NCBI GenBank assembly: GCA_023212645.1
Contig: JALBYC010000006.1
Coordinates: 434,001 to 498,000 of the forward strand
From: Farysia itapuensis
Lineage: Eukaryota > Basidiomycota > Ustilaginomycetes > Ustilaginales > Ustilaginaceae
Reading direction: 5' to 3'
DNA length: 64,000 bases
This document shows positions 37,489 through 47,600 of the stretch, piece by piece. Under the pieces are notes generated by a model that saw only the letters and a list, made by a program, of their open reading frames with translations, did not search any database and was not told the DNA's origin. A program made the translations under genes and the position numbers. Each line of letters starts with the position of its first letter. Position 1 is the stretch's first letter.

Positions 37489-40020
37489 ATGCCGCCAGCA
37501 TCAAAGCGTCGTAAGCTAGCCTCGTACAACAAGGCGGATGTTGATGTCGACGGAGACCAAGACTGGCAGAGTGACGAGCTGTCTTCTCTACCCGGTTCCG
37601 ACGAAGACGAGGACGAGGACGACTTTGACGAAGATGACGAAGATGAAAACGACGATAGCCAGTCCGGCACAGAAGAAGATGATGACGGCGATGATGCGCC
37701 CTTGAATGGCACGAGCTCTACAATTCAGGTCGTCATTCCTACCTCTTCACAACCAGAAAAGCGCAAACGAGGACGCCCAAAAAAGGATCCGGCAGACAAG
37801 CCAGCCAAGGTGCCAAAGAAGCGCGGCCGGCCACGCAAATATGCTGTAGGAGAGAAACCAAAGTACCGCCGCTCACGACGCAAATTAAATCCAGACGGAT
37901 CGTTCAAGAAACGAGGTCGACCAAAGAAAGTCATCAATCCAGAAGACACCATAGCCAAAGTACCCAAGAAGCGAGGCCGTCCTCGCAAGAACCCCCTAGC
38001 TGAAGGTGAAGAACCATCGACAAAGAGCCGGAAGAAGAAAGAATTCGACCTCCTCGCCGGTCTTGATCTCGACTTTGAGGATGACGATAGCATAGCCGCT
38101 GATGATAGAGAGGAGCAAGATCAGCAAGACCCCTCGAGAACTGCCGATACGGAAGACGACATTCTTGCCAAGCTGCGGAGACGTATACTGTATCGACAAC
38201 AAGACGCCGAGCTTCAAGACTTTGTCGAGACCACAAGACCAGCAAAACCCAGAGCCCCACGTGCATCCCTACCTGCTGAGGGGTCTTCTTCTACTTTGCT
38301 CGATTCAGGTGCAAGAATGGGACTGCCAGCACTCCCCGAAAAAGGTGCATCTACCACCACAATTCCATCATCTGAAAAGCGCAAAGAGAGGCAGCCATTT
38401 GAGCCAAACGCGAACGAAGATGGCCTACTGGAAGCAGCGCAGGATCCCACTGACACGTCGCTTACGAAGGCAAAAGGGCGTCGTCAAGGCACTAAGAGCA
38501 AACAGCCTGGCTGGCAAGACAACCCTCTGTTCCGGGCGTCCCGTGGAGCAACAACTTCCGAGACTACCGGTCGTCTGGATATGGAGGCGGAACCTCATGC
38601 TTCTGCATTTGAAGCACGAGCTAGATCAGCAGCAGCTGGCGAGACCGTGGCACGAGCGAACGGAATGAGCAATCTGGTCAAACCAACATCCTCGGATGCC
38701 TTCTTCTTGTTCAACACTTCAAAGAAGGCGCGAGGAGCAGCAGGGCTGGCGATCGGCACTTCAGGTTCACTGATATCGTCAAAATTGGGCGCTTTGCAGC
38801 CTTCGTCTCTCGAAGAAGTTGTGCAAGTACAAGTGCAGTCCGGCACCGTCGCAGACGCTGCCTGCAGTCTTTATCGCTGCCTTCTACCTGTCTACACGGC
38901 ACAGTTGTTGGCAGGCTACTCGATCGTGTTCCACGGCGTTGGGAGCAAAGTAGAATTGTTGAAGGAGCTCGTGCGTGCAAGAATGGAATCACACGGCGAT
39001 GCTGTCGGTGTTGTCGCTCAGGGTGCTACGAAGGCGTTCAAGGTGGAAGACATGCTCGCTCAGATTGAATCTGCCGTTGGTCTCAATCACCTTTCTAGCG
39101 CGACAGTACATCGCGAGCAGGACCAAGATCAGGCTTCTGCACATGTCGCGTCCACTCTCACTGCATCTCGTGCACACCGCATTGCAGCCTACTTTGGACC
39201 ACAGCAGCAACAGCTCCGCCAAAAACGCAAGTCATCGGCTGGTCCCTCCCGCTTGTTTCTCATCCTGGAGACATTTGACGCGCCAGGGATGCAAAACGCT
39301 CGCTTCCGAACTGTGTTGGACATCTTGGGTGCTTGCAAAGATATTCACATCATGGCGACTGTCGAGCACGTCAACTCCGGTCTTGTGATCGGATCACATC
39401 ACGGCACCGCACCTGATGCGGAGACCGTACACAGCGCAGCTAGCGAGAAGAAGTCTGCGACACGACTGACGTGGGTTTGGCAAAATCTTTCGACGTTTGT
39501 GCCGAGTCTAAACGAGATGCTGATCATGCGGTCAAACACTGCCTTTTCGTCATGGATGCCAGCACTGCCCTCAGCGCTCGACCTGCTCGGCAGTACTGGC
39601 AGGTTACACGCACATGGTGGATTCGGCGCAACAGGCGGTGGCGAAGGTGGCAGTGTCTCGCTTTACAACGGACTGGCAGTCTCTGAAGCTTCTGCGAACG
39701 TTTCGCAACAGTCCGCCATGTCTATTCTCAAATCTGTCACAACCAAGGCCAGAGCACTGTTCAACCTTGTTGCGAAGCAAATTCTCGCCGTATCGACGGA
39801 AGAGCCTTCTTCTACCGCAAAAGAAGGAGTTGAGTACGCAGATCTTTTGACGAAAGCAAGGAAAGGATTCCTCGTCTCGAACGAGGCTGATTTCAAGAGC
39901 CTTTTGGTTGAGTTTTTGGATCATCAATTGCTTCAGGTATCAAGACAAGGCGTGATTCGCATCGGGCTTGAGAGCCAACAGGTGTTGCGCGAGGTCGTGG
40001 AAAGGATGAAATCATTATAA
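37489..40020 (+). CDS. ORC2: Origin recognition complex subunit 2 with four AT-hooks
   Basis: 843 aa from the ATG at 37489. The N terminus is nuclear-type basic (MPPASKRRKL), then strongly acidic (about 30-75), then carries four AT-hook cores within about 90 residues: RKRGRPKK, KKRGRPRK, KKRGRPKK and KKRGRPRK. The ORC2 domain covers about 425-840, opening with DAFFLFNTSKKARGAAG and including YSIVFHGVGSKVELLKEL (AAA-like P-loop region, with no canonical Walker A), LFLILETFDAPGMQN and LTWVWQNLSTFVPS. A C-terminal winged helix ends the protein. ORC marks replication origins and loads MCM. AT-hooks bind A/T-rich minor groove and may aid origin binding. Confidence 0.93.
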   Translation: MPPASKRRKLASYNKADVDVDGDQDWQSDELSSLPGSDEDEDEDDFDEDDEDENDDSQSGTEEDDDGDDAPLNGTSSTIQVVIPTSSQPEKRKRGRPKKDPADKPAKVPKKRGRPRKYAVGEKPKYRRSRRKLNPDGSFKKRGRPKKVINPEDTIAKVPKKRGRPRKNPLAEGEEPSTKSRKKKEFDLLAGLDLDFEDDDSIAADDREEQDQQDPSRTADTEDDILAKLRRRILYRQQDAELQDFVETTRPAKPRAPRASLPAEGSSSTLLDSGARMGLPALPEKGASTTTIPSSEKRKERQPFEPNANEDGLLEAAQDPTDTSLTKAKGRRQGTKSKQPGWQDNPLFRASRGATTSETTGRLDMEAEPHASAFEARARSAAAGETVARANGMSNLVKPTSSDAFFLFNTSKKARGAAGLAIGTSGSLISSKLGALQPSSLEEVVQVQVQSGTVADAACSLYRCLLPVYTAQLLAGYSIVFHGVGSKVELLKELVRARMESHGDAVGVVAQGATKAFKVEDMLAQIESAVGLNHLSSATVHREQDQDQASAHVASTLTASRAHRIAAYFGPQQQQLRQKRKSSAGPSRLFLILETFDAPGMQNARFRTVLDILGACKDIHIMATVEHVNSGLVIGSHHGTAPDAETVHSAASEKKSATRLTWVWQNLSTFVPSLNEMLIMRSNTAFSSWMPALPSALDLLGSTGRLHAHGGFGATGGGEGGSVSLYNGLAVSEASANVSQQSAMSILKSVTTKARALFNLVAKQILAVSTEEPSSTAKEGVEYADLLTKARKGFLVSNEADFKSLLVEFLDHQLLQVSRQGVIRIGLESQQVLREVVERMKSL

Positions 40021-40050
40021 GCCATTTGCAAGAATACCATGCATGCCAGT

Positions 40051-40487
40051 TCAAAGGTCCTTTTTCTTTTCTTCTATCGTGCTTGTGCCAGTTGTCGCAG
40101 GTTTTGTGGAAGAACCATCGTCTTCTAGAAAGGCAGTGACTATGTACCCTGCCAAGACAATGTTGACCACTACGGCTGCGAGTCCGCCTGCGTACGTTGC
40201 GTTGCCTTCATGTCGTGTAATACCGTAGTGTTATGAGTGGACCGTGTGGAACAACGAGTAAAAGCATTACTTACCATTCAGATACCTGTCCTTGGCGAAG
40301 AAGTAGGCCGCTAGTGGCGCTGCAAAGAGTGCTATGGAGAACAGAGCCAATTTGTAGTACACTCCGCTGGTTTCCCCATCCCAAGAGGTCAGCCTTTGTC
40401 GAAACGAAGAGGTTACGACAGGACTCACATGGCAGGATCGCGACCTCGAGGTGCGACCCGAGAAGGCGTTGGATCCAGACTCGACAT
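40051..40487 (-). CDS. VMA21: V-ATPase assembly factor Vma21, three exons
   Basis: Exons on the minus strand: 40429..40487, 40275..40366 and 40051..40205, with introns of 62 nt (donor GTGAGT, acceptor CCAG) and 69 nt (donor GTAAGT, acceptor GAAG). The spliced product is 101 aa, the usual size. The first membrane helix begins VYYKLALFSIALFAAPLAAY and the second is AAVVVNIVLAGYIVTAF; an acidic turn EDD follows and the protein ends EEKKKDL, a dilysine-type ER retrieval tail like KKED of yeast Vma21. It chaperones assembly of the V0 sector in the ER. Reading the first ATG of the open frame (40623) instead adds residues foreign to the family. An alternative acceptor 27 nt upstream also stays in frame but would make a 35-nt intron. 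Confidence 0.8.
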
Positions 40488-40647
40488 GGCTGCTAGTACT
40501 GCCAACGGCACAACAGAGTGTGTGTGGACCCTTTGCTGAGGACGCAAGCTTCGCGGTAATAGGACTTCGGAATTCGGAAGTCGAATTTTGGCTTTTGAGG
40601 TGATTTCTCACTTCTTCTGACATTGTCCAAAGCCCACGTACGGCACC

Positions 40648-42819
40648 ATGTCCGCAACCAAAATCCTACTCGTTGGCCCAGTGGATGGTCGTATCACCGA
40701 GTTGGTGTCCAAAGTGACAGCCATTCAGGCAAAGCATGGACCCTTTTCATCTGTTTTCGTTCTCGGTGACCTCTTTCAGCAGGGCGAGCTGAGTGAGCAA
40801 GAACAGGCCTTGATAGATGGCAAGATATCTCTACCCGTCCGGACATACTTCTTTCGAGGATCATCCTGTCTGCCAGCTGCCGTTCAGAAATCTCTAGCTT
40901 CAACAGTAGATAGCGATGTCCAAGAATTGGTACCGAACCTGCTTTGCGGTACACACAAGTCAGGTGTGTTCGTGACGCCAGAAGGTCTACGAGTCGCTTT
41001 TTGCGGTGGTCAATGGGATCCCGAGCACTACACAAGTAGTCTCGAGACCGACGCGGATGATGAAGCATCGCCATATATATCCCACAGGAGCGTACAGCGA
41101 CTTTTAGCGCATCCCTCCTTTGCTCTTCCGTCGGCGCCTACCCTATCTAGTGATCTTAGTAAGGGGAGTAAAACTCCAGCTCCCAAGCAGGGTACTCTGG
41201 CGGCAGCACGAGCAGAGCTTGCAGCGCAACAAGCATCAGCTGCCGCTACGTCGTCATCTTCCTCGCTGCTGGCTTCACGACCACCCATAGATCTGCTGCT
41301 CACCACATATTGGCCCACTGGAGTGACTCTCTTTTCATCCCCGACAGGCGACGGGTCTAGCTTACCGGACCCAACAGCCCGTACCTGGGGCTGTCCACCC
41401 ATCGCTCAGCTAGCATCAGCTGCTTGTCCTCGATACCACTTTGCGCTCTCACCATCCACTTCTGACCCTTCTTCAACAGTACCAGTCGATGTGGAGAAAG
41501 AGACCCTTGATATGGGTGCCTTCTGGGAACGCGCTCCATACTCTAACGATCTGGCCTCTCTGTTTCCTAGCAGCAAAACTACCACCGAGTCCATCACCCG
41601 CTTTGTCTCTCTAGCTCGCTTTGGCAACAAGGCGAAAAGACGATGGTTCCTGGCTCTCAATCTTGTGCCATCCTCCGACTCACTGGCGCCCTCTCAACCT
41701 AAGCCCTCCAATCTGACGCAGTCCCCCTACTTTTCGGTTTCCGAGCGGTCGGCAAAACGCTCGTTGGGTCCAAGTGATGCAACAGAACCCAATTTCCGCT
41801 TCGAGCACAACAGCAAGAAACCACGGGTACAAGGTTCAGGTACTGATGCTGAAATTCCGCCGCCTGGCTATGTTTGCCGCATCTGCAATGTGGAAGGTCA
41901 CTACATCCGCTCATGTCCCTCTAGAGATGCAGATGGTGAACCAAGGACCATGGGATTGCCGGCAGGGTTGCCTTCGAAGCCGTCGCAGTCCGCACACCAG
42001 CACCATGCCACTAGTATCATTCCCGTTGGTCCCGATAATTGCTGGTTCTGTCTGTCAAACCCCGACATTGCCAAGCATTTGGTGGTGAGTATCGGCTCAG
42101 AATCCTATCTTGTGTTCCCCAAGGGTGGATTCGTGCATCCGAGCATCAACGACGTTCCTGGCGGTGGGCACGTACTACTCGTACCTCTGGCGCATATCAA
42201 TACGCTTCTTCCGCTGAAACACGAGGAAGAAGATCAAGAAGCGGCGGAACAGCTGCAGCAGCACGAAGACGAGAAGCGCCGCATCCGCGCCGAGTTTGAC
42301 GCCTGGAAATCTGGGCTCGCCAAAATGTACCGCGTCTTCCCTACAGATGGCAACAACGGTGGCCATCAAGTGCTGGAGTGGACCATCTCGAGGCCCGACA
42401 TGAGCCGAATGACGCACCATCAAACACAAATGCTGCCCATTAGATCCGCCCTCGTGGACCAAATCGCCAACGCTATTACGCACGACCTCCGCCAGCTCGA
42501 GAATCAACAAAATGGCGCTGCGCGATGGACCCTCGTCACAGACGCAGCGTCCATATCCACCTTCTTCGACCCCAACAACGCCGATAGAGCACCCAAGGGC
42601 TACTTTTATGCAAAGTTGGGCGACGCACATGAGTGGCTGGTACCGTTGGACGCCAAAAATCTCCGTTTTCCGATGCAGTTCGTTCGCTCGGCTCTCGCAC
42701 GGTCTCTCGCACTACCGCAGCTGGAAGACTGGAAAGCGTGTGCCAAGTCCACCGAAGAGGAGAAAGCGGACGTCGCTACCTTCCGCTCTCATTTCTCCCG
42801 CTTCAACCCAACGGACTAG
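40648..42819 (+). CDS. CWF19L1/Drn1-type protein of spliceosome lariat metabolism
   Basis: 723 aa. The N terminus (about 1-260) is a metallophosphoesterase-like fold (KILLVGPVDGRI, SSVFVLGDLFQ, FFRGSS) that in this family lacks several metal ligands. A CCHC zinc knuckle, CRICNVEGHYIRSCP, lies near 409. Two CwfJ C-terminal domains follow: the first is HIT-like (NCWFCLSNPDIAKHLVVSIG and GGHVLLVPLAHINTL), the second starts near 585. Yeast Drn1 and human CWF19L1 have this order and help debranching enzyme Dbr1 turn over intron lariats; the added zinc knuckle also occurs in other members. Divergent from VMA21 with 160 bp between starts. Confidence 0.88.
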   Translation: MSATKILLVGPVDGRITELVSKVTAIQAKHGPFSSVFVLGDLFQQGELSEQEQALIDGKISLPVRTYFFRGSSCLPAAVQKSLASTVDSDVQELVPNLLCGTHKSGVFVTPEGLRVAFCGGQWDPEHYTSSLETDADDEASPYISHRSVQRLLAHPSFALPSAPTLSSDLSKGSKTPAPKQGTLAAARAELAAQQASAAATSSSSSLLASRPPIDLLLTTYWPTGVTLFSSPTGDGSSLPDPTARTWGCPPIAQLASAACPRYHFALSPSTSDPSSTVPVDVEKETLDMGAFWERAPYSNDLASLFPSSKTTTESITRFVSLARFGNKAKRRWFLALNLVPSSDSLAPSQPKPSNLTQSPYFSVSERSAKRSLGPSDATEPNFRFEHNSKKPRVQGSGTDAEIPPPGYVCRICNVEGHYIRSCPSRDADGEPRTMGLPAGLPSKPSQSAHQHHATSIIPVGPDNCWFCLSNPDIAKHLVVSIGSESYLVFPKGGFVHPSINDVPGGGHVLLVPLAHINTLLPLKHEEEDQEAAEQLQQHEDEKRRIRAEFDAWKSGLAKMYRVFPTDGNNGGHQVLEWTISRPDMSRMTHHQTQMLPIRSALVDQIANAITHDLRQLENQQNGAARWTLVTDAASISTFFDPNNADRAPKGYFYAKLGDAHEWLVPLDAKNLRFPMQFVRSALARSLALPQLEDWKACAKSTEEEKADVATFRSHFSRFNPTD

Positions 42820-42914
42820 CACACACACAAACACACTGATTGTAAAAGCAAGATAGGGGTATAAAGTGGTTGAATGCTGCTGTGCAGTGAAGTAGGCATG
42901 GTATAGATGGAGAG

Positions 42915-44456
42915 CTAGAAGCCCTTGTTCGAAGTGCTCTTTGATTTTCCGGATTTCCGGCTTGGAGCTGCTGACCCAGACGCATGGGACGAACGCTGAA
43001 GATCGTTTGGCTGTCCATCTGGGCGATGCTTGTGTTTGCGCTTGTGAGATTCGTGCCTTCGCTTCTTGTCGCTGACAACGGGCTCGGCTTCTTTCTTTTC
43101 GCGCTGGCGTTTGGACGACGAAGCTGGATGTCTTCCACCGTCAGCGTCAGAGTCATTTTCAGAGGACTCGACGTAGATATGGCGGATGGCCGAGTCATCG
43201 AAAACAGTTGGGGACTGTTGTGTGGCGCTCGCTTCGGCAGCACGGACATCAGTAGCTCCGGTGACTGACGTGATGTTGTTGCCCGGGAAGAGGAGATCGA
43301 GGTATTCGCGTGCCATGTACCAGCACCATGGCTTTTCCACTTGCCAGACGTCCTCGACTTCGGGCCAGTACTTGGGCCATACCGAAGGCCCGCTTTTCGG
43401 GCCGGATGTAGCTTCCGCAGCAGCTTCTTCTGCCTCTCCGTCACCATTGTCATCCTCATCGGGCACAAGCTCTCCACGAGCATCTGCCTGCGCAGTGACG
43501 GTGTCATCCGGATCGGCTTCTTGCACTTCTTCAACAGCCTCTGGGATGTTCCGAGTGAGTTCGACGCCCCAGATCATCTCTCGTTTCTGCTTGAGGACGG
43601 GTCGCTGTTCCGACTTTATGAGGTCTTTGCGGTACATGTAGTAGATGCGCTGGCGTCGGCGGAGTTCGTGGGCGGTCCAATGCTCGGTGCTGTAGAGGAC
43701 TTGAGCGAAGCAATCACGGCACTTGTTGCGGGTGGCGCGATCAAGTTTCCTCATGTCGACGCCCGTGCTTGCATCATCAACTGCATGAGTCGACTGCCGA
43801 TATGTAGCAAGGAGCTTCTGTACACCGACAAAGAGGTACAGCATACCGAGGTAGCAGTGTAACGAGGGCTGGTTCTTGTACGGCCATATGGAGACTCGTG
43901 ACTCGAGCAGCTCGATAGCTTCAACAAGGCGGCCTGAAGCAATGTACTCGACAACCATCTCTTCGGTTAGTCGAGTTGCTTTGAAGTGGTAAGTTGCGGA
44001 CAGATCAAGTGCAGACAGGAACCTGAGCTTGGAGCTCGCACTGCTGCTGTCATGTTCGCTGCTTGGTAGCGCACTAGGCTCAATATCTGGAGAAAGAGCA
44101 ACAAGAAGCAAACCCATGCGCCATTCCATATCGTGGTTCCACTCATGGCTTCGTATCAACACTTTCAGAAAGCGAGCAGCCAAGTCCAGCTTCCGCCGCA
44201 ATACACAGATGTGAACCAGGTCGTAGATACGGCGGAGGTGGCGCCGGCGTAGATGACAGTCGACATGCTGTGCGCCAAAGCGATGTGCGTTGTAGTAGAG
44301 CAAAGACTGGGAGTAAGAAGTTGGCGTGTTTACGGTGCAGGCACGATGCTCGTACGGATGGGGAAGCGAGTTGGTCTTGATCCCGCGGATCATTGAATTC
44401 TGGTAGCTCTCCTGCGTCACCACCCCTGGTGGTAGGAAGGCGTATCCTTCCTCCAT
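42915..44456 (-). CDS. RRN11: RNA polymerase I core factor subunit Rrn11-like
   Basis: 513 aa. The region 60-330 is helical and TPR-like, with the Rrn11 family hallmark around HLRRIYDLVHICVLRRKLD and AARFLKVLIRSHEWNHDMEW, followed by EYIASGRLVEAIELLESRV and LHCYLGMLYLFVGV. Rrn11, with Rrn6 and Rrn7, forms the core factor at rDNA promoters in the nucleolus. The C-terminal about 190 residues are acidic and disordered and end in a Lys/Arg-rich tail with a run RQREKKEAEP and HESHKRKHKH, probably nucleolar-targeting. Convergent with the CWF19L1-like gene (95 bp). Assignment rests on the motif block only. Confidence 0.72.
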   Translation of the reverse strand: MEEGYAFLPPGVVTQESYQNSMIRGIKTNSLPHPYEHRACTVNTPTSYSQSLLYYNAHRFGAQHVDCHLRRRHLRRIYDLVHICVLRRKLDLAARFLKVLIRSHEWNHDMEWRMGLLLVALSPDIEPSALPSSEHDSSSASSKLRFLSALDLSATYHFKATRLTEEMVVEYIASGRLVEAIELLESRVSIWPYKNQPSLHCYLGMLYLFVGVQKLLATYRQSTHAVDDASTGVDMRKLDRATRNKCRDCFAQVLYSTEHWTAHELRRRQRIYYMYRKDLIKSEQRPVLKQKREMIWGVELTRNIPEAVEEVQEADPDDTVTAQADARGELVPDEDDNGDGEAEEAAAEATSGPKSGPSVWPKYWPEVEDVWQVEKPWCWYMAREYLDLLFPGNNITSVTGATDVRAAEASATQQSPTVFDDSAIRHIYVESSENDSDADGGRHPASSSKRQREKKEAEPVVSDKKRRHESHKRKHKHRPDGQPNDLQRSSHASGSAAPSRKSGKSKSTSNKGF

Positions 44457-44649
44457 CCTGCGCAGATTACGAAGGCCACCTTCGGATCGCTCTCAAAGTC
44501 ATAACCGGTAAAGGGGTCGAAACAGGACAAATGTGCCGAAAAGTACAAAATTGGTGTTCACAGTTCCGAATTCCGAGCTTGGATCAAAGAGCAAACGAAC
44601 GCTGGTCATACATTACATTAGGGAACGTTGTGAAAGGGGGAAAAGAGGT

Positions 44650-47600
44650 CTAGGCTTCACTACCGACGCTGACTCGGCGACTTGTTCTCGTGTTGGATCG
44701 CTTGCCTGCAGCGTTACTTGTCTTGGCTGATTTACGGCCTTTGGTGAGCTTGGCGACATTGGCCTGTGCGGCGCCTTCGAAGGCGGAGTCCTGTTCGCCC
44801 TTGGCAGCTGCGTTGGCAAGGATCTCTTCGAATTCTTTCAGATCTCCCGCCGACTCGCCGTTGGCGCCTGAAGCACCACCAGATGCCCCCGCAGCCTGTC
44901 GACCAGATCCGGAGGTCTTGTTGGCTCTTGCCTTGGCCAAGATCTCCTGGAAGCGCTTGTACACTTCACCGTGGTACAGCTTGTCTTGGTAGAACGGCAG
45001 TCCGTCGATCAGCTTCTTGATCGACCGCTCCGACTTGTATGGCAGCAGCGAGAGACAAAATGCGATGTCGCGCCACTGTCGCTCTTCCGAAGTCAGACGG
45101 AAGCGCTGGCACAGCTTCTCGACTACGTTTTCGGCCTGCTTCTCCTTGTCGATAAAGGTAAAGATGAACTTCATCGTGCGGGCAAATGTCTCTTCGTCAA
45201 CTGCATGTTTGCCAATCGACAGATGAGAAATAATGTCGGGCAAGTTGTTGTACACTGCGTTCTCCTTGGTGGCCAGCTCGCTGAAGAAGAGCTTGGCCAG
45301 GTCCGACACGCGCGGTTCATCGTCCTCGAGACACTTGGCCATCTCACCCAGCTGACCCTTGACCTTGATCATTCCGTTCAGAATCAGGTGCGTCAACACC
45401 ATCAGCGTGTGCTTCTTGACCGACAGATCCGCATCTCCCAGACCGGCGTACAGTCGATCGCTGTTCTCGTCGACCAACGAGCCGAAGCAGATGGCAATAT
45501 CACCAAGCGCAATTACGGCGTTCGATCGAATCACAGCATCCTTCGAAGTCGTGAGAATGTGGAGGAGCAGCGCCAGATTGGCCTCGCAGAAGGTCGACGA
45601 AACGCACATCAGCTTGCATAGTGTCAAGACAGCTGCTTTTCGCACGTGGTCGTTGGGGTACGACTTGGGACTGCTGCAGATATGGGTAATGAGCGGTCCA
45701 AATACGGTAAGGATGCTTCGGTTGCCGTACAGCAGCTCCTTTTCGCGAACGCTGGCAATCACTTCGCCAATCTCGTCTTCGGCGTTGCCTGCGACTTGGT
45801 CCAATTCTTCAACAGCAGCAGCAGCTGCTGCAGCTTTGCCGCCCTTGCCTTCCGAAATCGCCTTGGCAATTGCCTTTTCCTTTTCGGCTTCTGTCTTTCG
45901 GCGCTTGTACTCTCGTTCCACGAGCTCAAGGTAGACAATGTGCTTGAGAGCGACGTGGCCGATGACAAAGAGCAGTTGAGCCAGCTGGAATGCGTCGCCC
46001 TGAGTCGGAGCTTCGTCCGCTTCCTGCATCGAATCATTACTATCCGAGTTGGCAGCGGGAGCAGGTTTGCTGTCGAAGACCCGTGCCGCCATGCTTCGGA
46101 TAATGTCAGTGCAGAGCGAGTCGGGCTGTTCGCCCAGCAGATAGATGGTGTTGATTGCGTTTTCAGCTAGACTGAACCATTCGTTCGACCCAGCGCCTTT
46201 GAGCGCGTCATCGCCCAGCATCTGAATGCAAGCCCGTAGACGAGCAAACATGGGATGATTCATCGGGTAACGAACGCTCTCGTCGCTGAGTGCGCCCTTG
46301 ACCTTCTTGACACTGCCTCCGATGCGTTGCAATGCAACACACGTGTACTTCGCTAGAACAACATCATGAGCACCAAGAGAACCCAGTCCGACCTTGAGAA
46401 GCACGTCGATCTGATCCGAAATGATTTCCCGTCGAGCAGTGGCCAGCATGCCGAGAACGATAATCGCTCCTCGACGTTGCGCTTTGGAAATGGCGCGGGG
46501 CGCAGAGTAGACGGCCCAGAGCTTGTTGACCACTTCCGGGTGGACGAGATTTTCAGACTCCATCGTTTTGAGCATCTCTTCCAGCGAAGTCAATTCGGCC
46601 AAAGTGGCGCCAAAGGTGCGCTCAATCATGTTTTTCGCAATGCGAGCGACGTTGTCCTTGGCGTTGAGATCGGCGCGCGCATCAAAGTACAAAGCCCGGT
46701 ATACCTCGATGAGACGCGATCGGACACCTTTGAGCTGACTGCCGTCCTCCATGACCAGGTTGTTGTCCTTTGTCCAGATAAGGTGTACCATCTTGCGAAT
46801 ACCAGCGTCGGCGCCAGACAGACGATACTCGTAAGCGACGCGGAAGAACTCCATGCTTTCAAGTACTTCGGCCTTGTTGGTCGACACGAGTAGCTGTGAC
46901 AAGTTGGGCATTCCTGTTTCGACCTGCGTGATAAAGTGGATTGCGTCGGCGTAGTATCGCTTTGTCAGCCGCAACTTCATGACCTTTTCTGCATCGACAG
47001 GCTCCATTTGCGCCTGCGCAGCCGCGAGGGCTTCGAGATCGACACCAGATCTTCGTCCCTTTTTAGCGACTTTCTTGCGCGGCACATCTGCATCCGAGTC
47101 GTCCTCGTCGTCTCTGACCGTATCATCATCACCCTGTTGCGTGTTGTCGGCCTCGTCTTGATCCTCGTCCTCTTGTTCTCCGGGAAGATTCAGTGAGCCT
47201 TCTGTATCCTCGAGTTCTTTGGCTACGACATCGTATCGCTTTTGCCACTCGTCAAGGCACAATTCTCCGCCGTGCAGCACGCCGTATGGGTGGGTGAGAA
47301 TGAGCTTAGTGAGCAGAGCGATGGCGTTCTTGCGCACACCACTGCTCTTGTCCTCCAGGGCCCGGATTACCATGTCTGTAATCTCGGTGCGTTGCTTGGG
47401 GAATTTGGTGGGTAGGTCGAGTAGACGTGCGCAGACTGTGATCAATTTAGATCGGACGTACGAGTTCAAGTCTAGGAACCGCTCGATCAGGAGGTTGAAA
47501 AACGTCTCGATCTGCTTCTTGCGTGCCTCCAAGCTTCCTCGCTCTTCGTCTGCGGCAGCTTCGCCTTCTGATCCAGAAGTGAGCGAGTCATCGGTGAGGG

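Noticed and set aside
44971..45621. 216-codon plus-strand open frame
   Set aside because: Antisense to condensin subunit 1 with shadow composition.
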